DNA of 14,412 nt from an uncultured Duncaniella sp. Lineage in GTDB: Bacteria; Bacteroidota; Bacteroidia; Bacteroidales; Muribaculaceae. Shown piece by piece: positions 14,330 through 14,412 of the stretch (the stretch's first letter is position 1; the number at the start of each line of letters is the position of its first letter). The translations under genes and the position numbers were made by a program. The DNA lies in assembly GCA_910588795.1 (NCBI GenBank), contig CAJURI010000059.1, positions 1-14,412 on the forward strand, given 5' to 3'. A model generated the notes under the pieces. It ran no database searches. It was given only the letters and a program-made list of their open reading frames with translations, and was not told the DNA's origin.

Positions 14330-14412
14330 TTATCGGTAGTCGGCGAAGCGGGCCTGGAGTTTCTTGCGGGCGAAGAAGATGCGGCTCTTGACTGTGCCAA
14401 GGGGGAGGCCCA
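14330..14412 (-). CDS. RNA polymerase ECF-type sigma factor, last 26 codons (gene continues beyond window)
   Basis: The minus strand from the window edge encodes GLPLGTVKSRIFFARKKL and eight further residues before TAA at 14330. G-x-P-x-GTVKSR-x-x-x-ARKKL is the recognition helix and end of region 4.2 in ECF (RpoE-like) sigma factors, which bind the -35 element of target promoters. Only this end is visible, so the ECF group and any anti-sigma partner cannot be judged. A terminator lies downstream, so the gene is not cotranscribed with rpsA. Confidence 0.85.
   Translation of the reverse strand, partial: GLPLGTVKSRIFFARKKLQARFADYR

Overview
The window looks like chromosomal DNA of an anaerobic gut-type Bacteroidales bacterium. 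A Muribaculaceae-like lineage is my best guess, at low confidence below order level. Several gene starts are preceded by the Bacteroidetes -7 promoter element TAnnTTTG, in two cases with a TTG about 20 nt upstream. Starts generally lack a Shine-Dalgarno sequence. The proteins (NifJ-type pyruvate oxidoreductase, a long S1, PurU, an ECF sigma factor) fit that order. Family membership is recognised by eye from motifs; no database was searched.

Layout. Bases 1-2228 (+) are the C-terminal two thirds of pyruvate:ferredoxin oxidoreductase, closed by a strong terminator. A plus-strand block follows: a RecD/Pif1-like SF1 helicase (2376-3791), a solitary HhaI-like DNA cytosine-5 methyltransferase (3838-4815), a membrane-anchored protein-kinase-fold protein that appears to be a pseudokinase (4951-5796), a GNAT-fold acyltransferase (5852-6982) and a polysaccharide/lipid flippase (6979-8358). 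The last two overlap by four bases (GTGA). The minus-strand glmS (8373-10223) converges on the flippase gene and is divergent from purN (10456-11028, +). purN converges with purU (11059-11931, -). After a repeat-bearing spacer come rpsA (12246-14051, -), with its own promoter and terminator, and the last 26 codons of an ECF sigma factor (14330-14412, -) with a terminator.

Functionally, most of the window is housekeeping: pyruvate oxidation, amino-sugar supply, one-carbon/purine metabolism and translation. PurN consumes 10-formyl-tetrahydrofolate and PurU hydrolyses it, and the two genes lie tail to tail. The least explained part is the central plus-strand block: a methyltransferase with no restriction enzyme beside it, then a pseudokinase-acyltransferase-flippase series that may be one transcript. 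The other unexplained element is a nested tandem-repeat patch at 12014-12128, between the rpsA terminator and the purU promoter. I found no CRISPR array, insertion sequence, tRNA, rRNA or clear phage gene.
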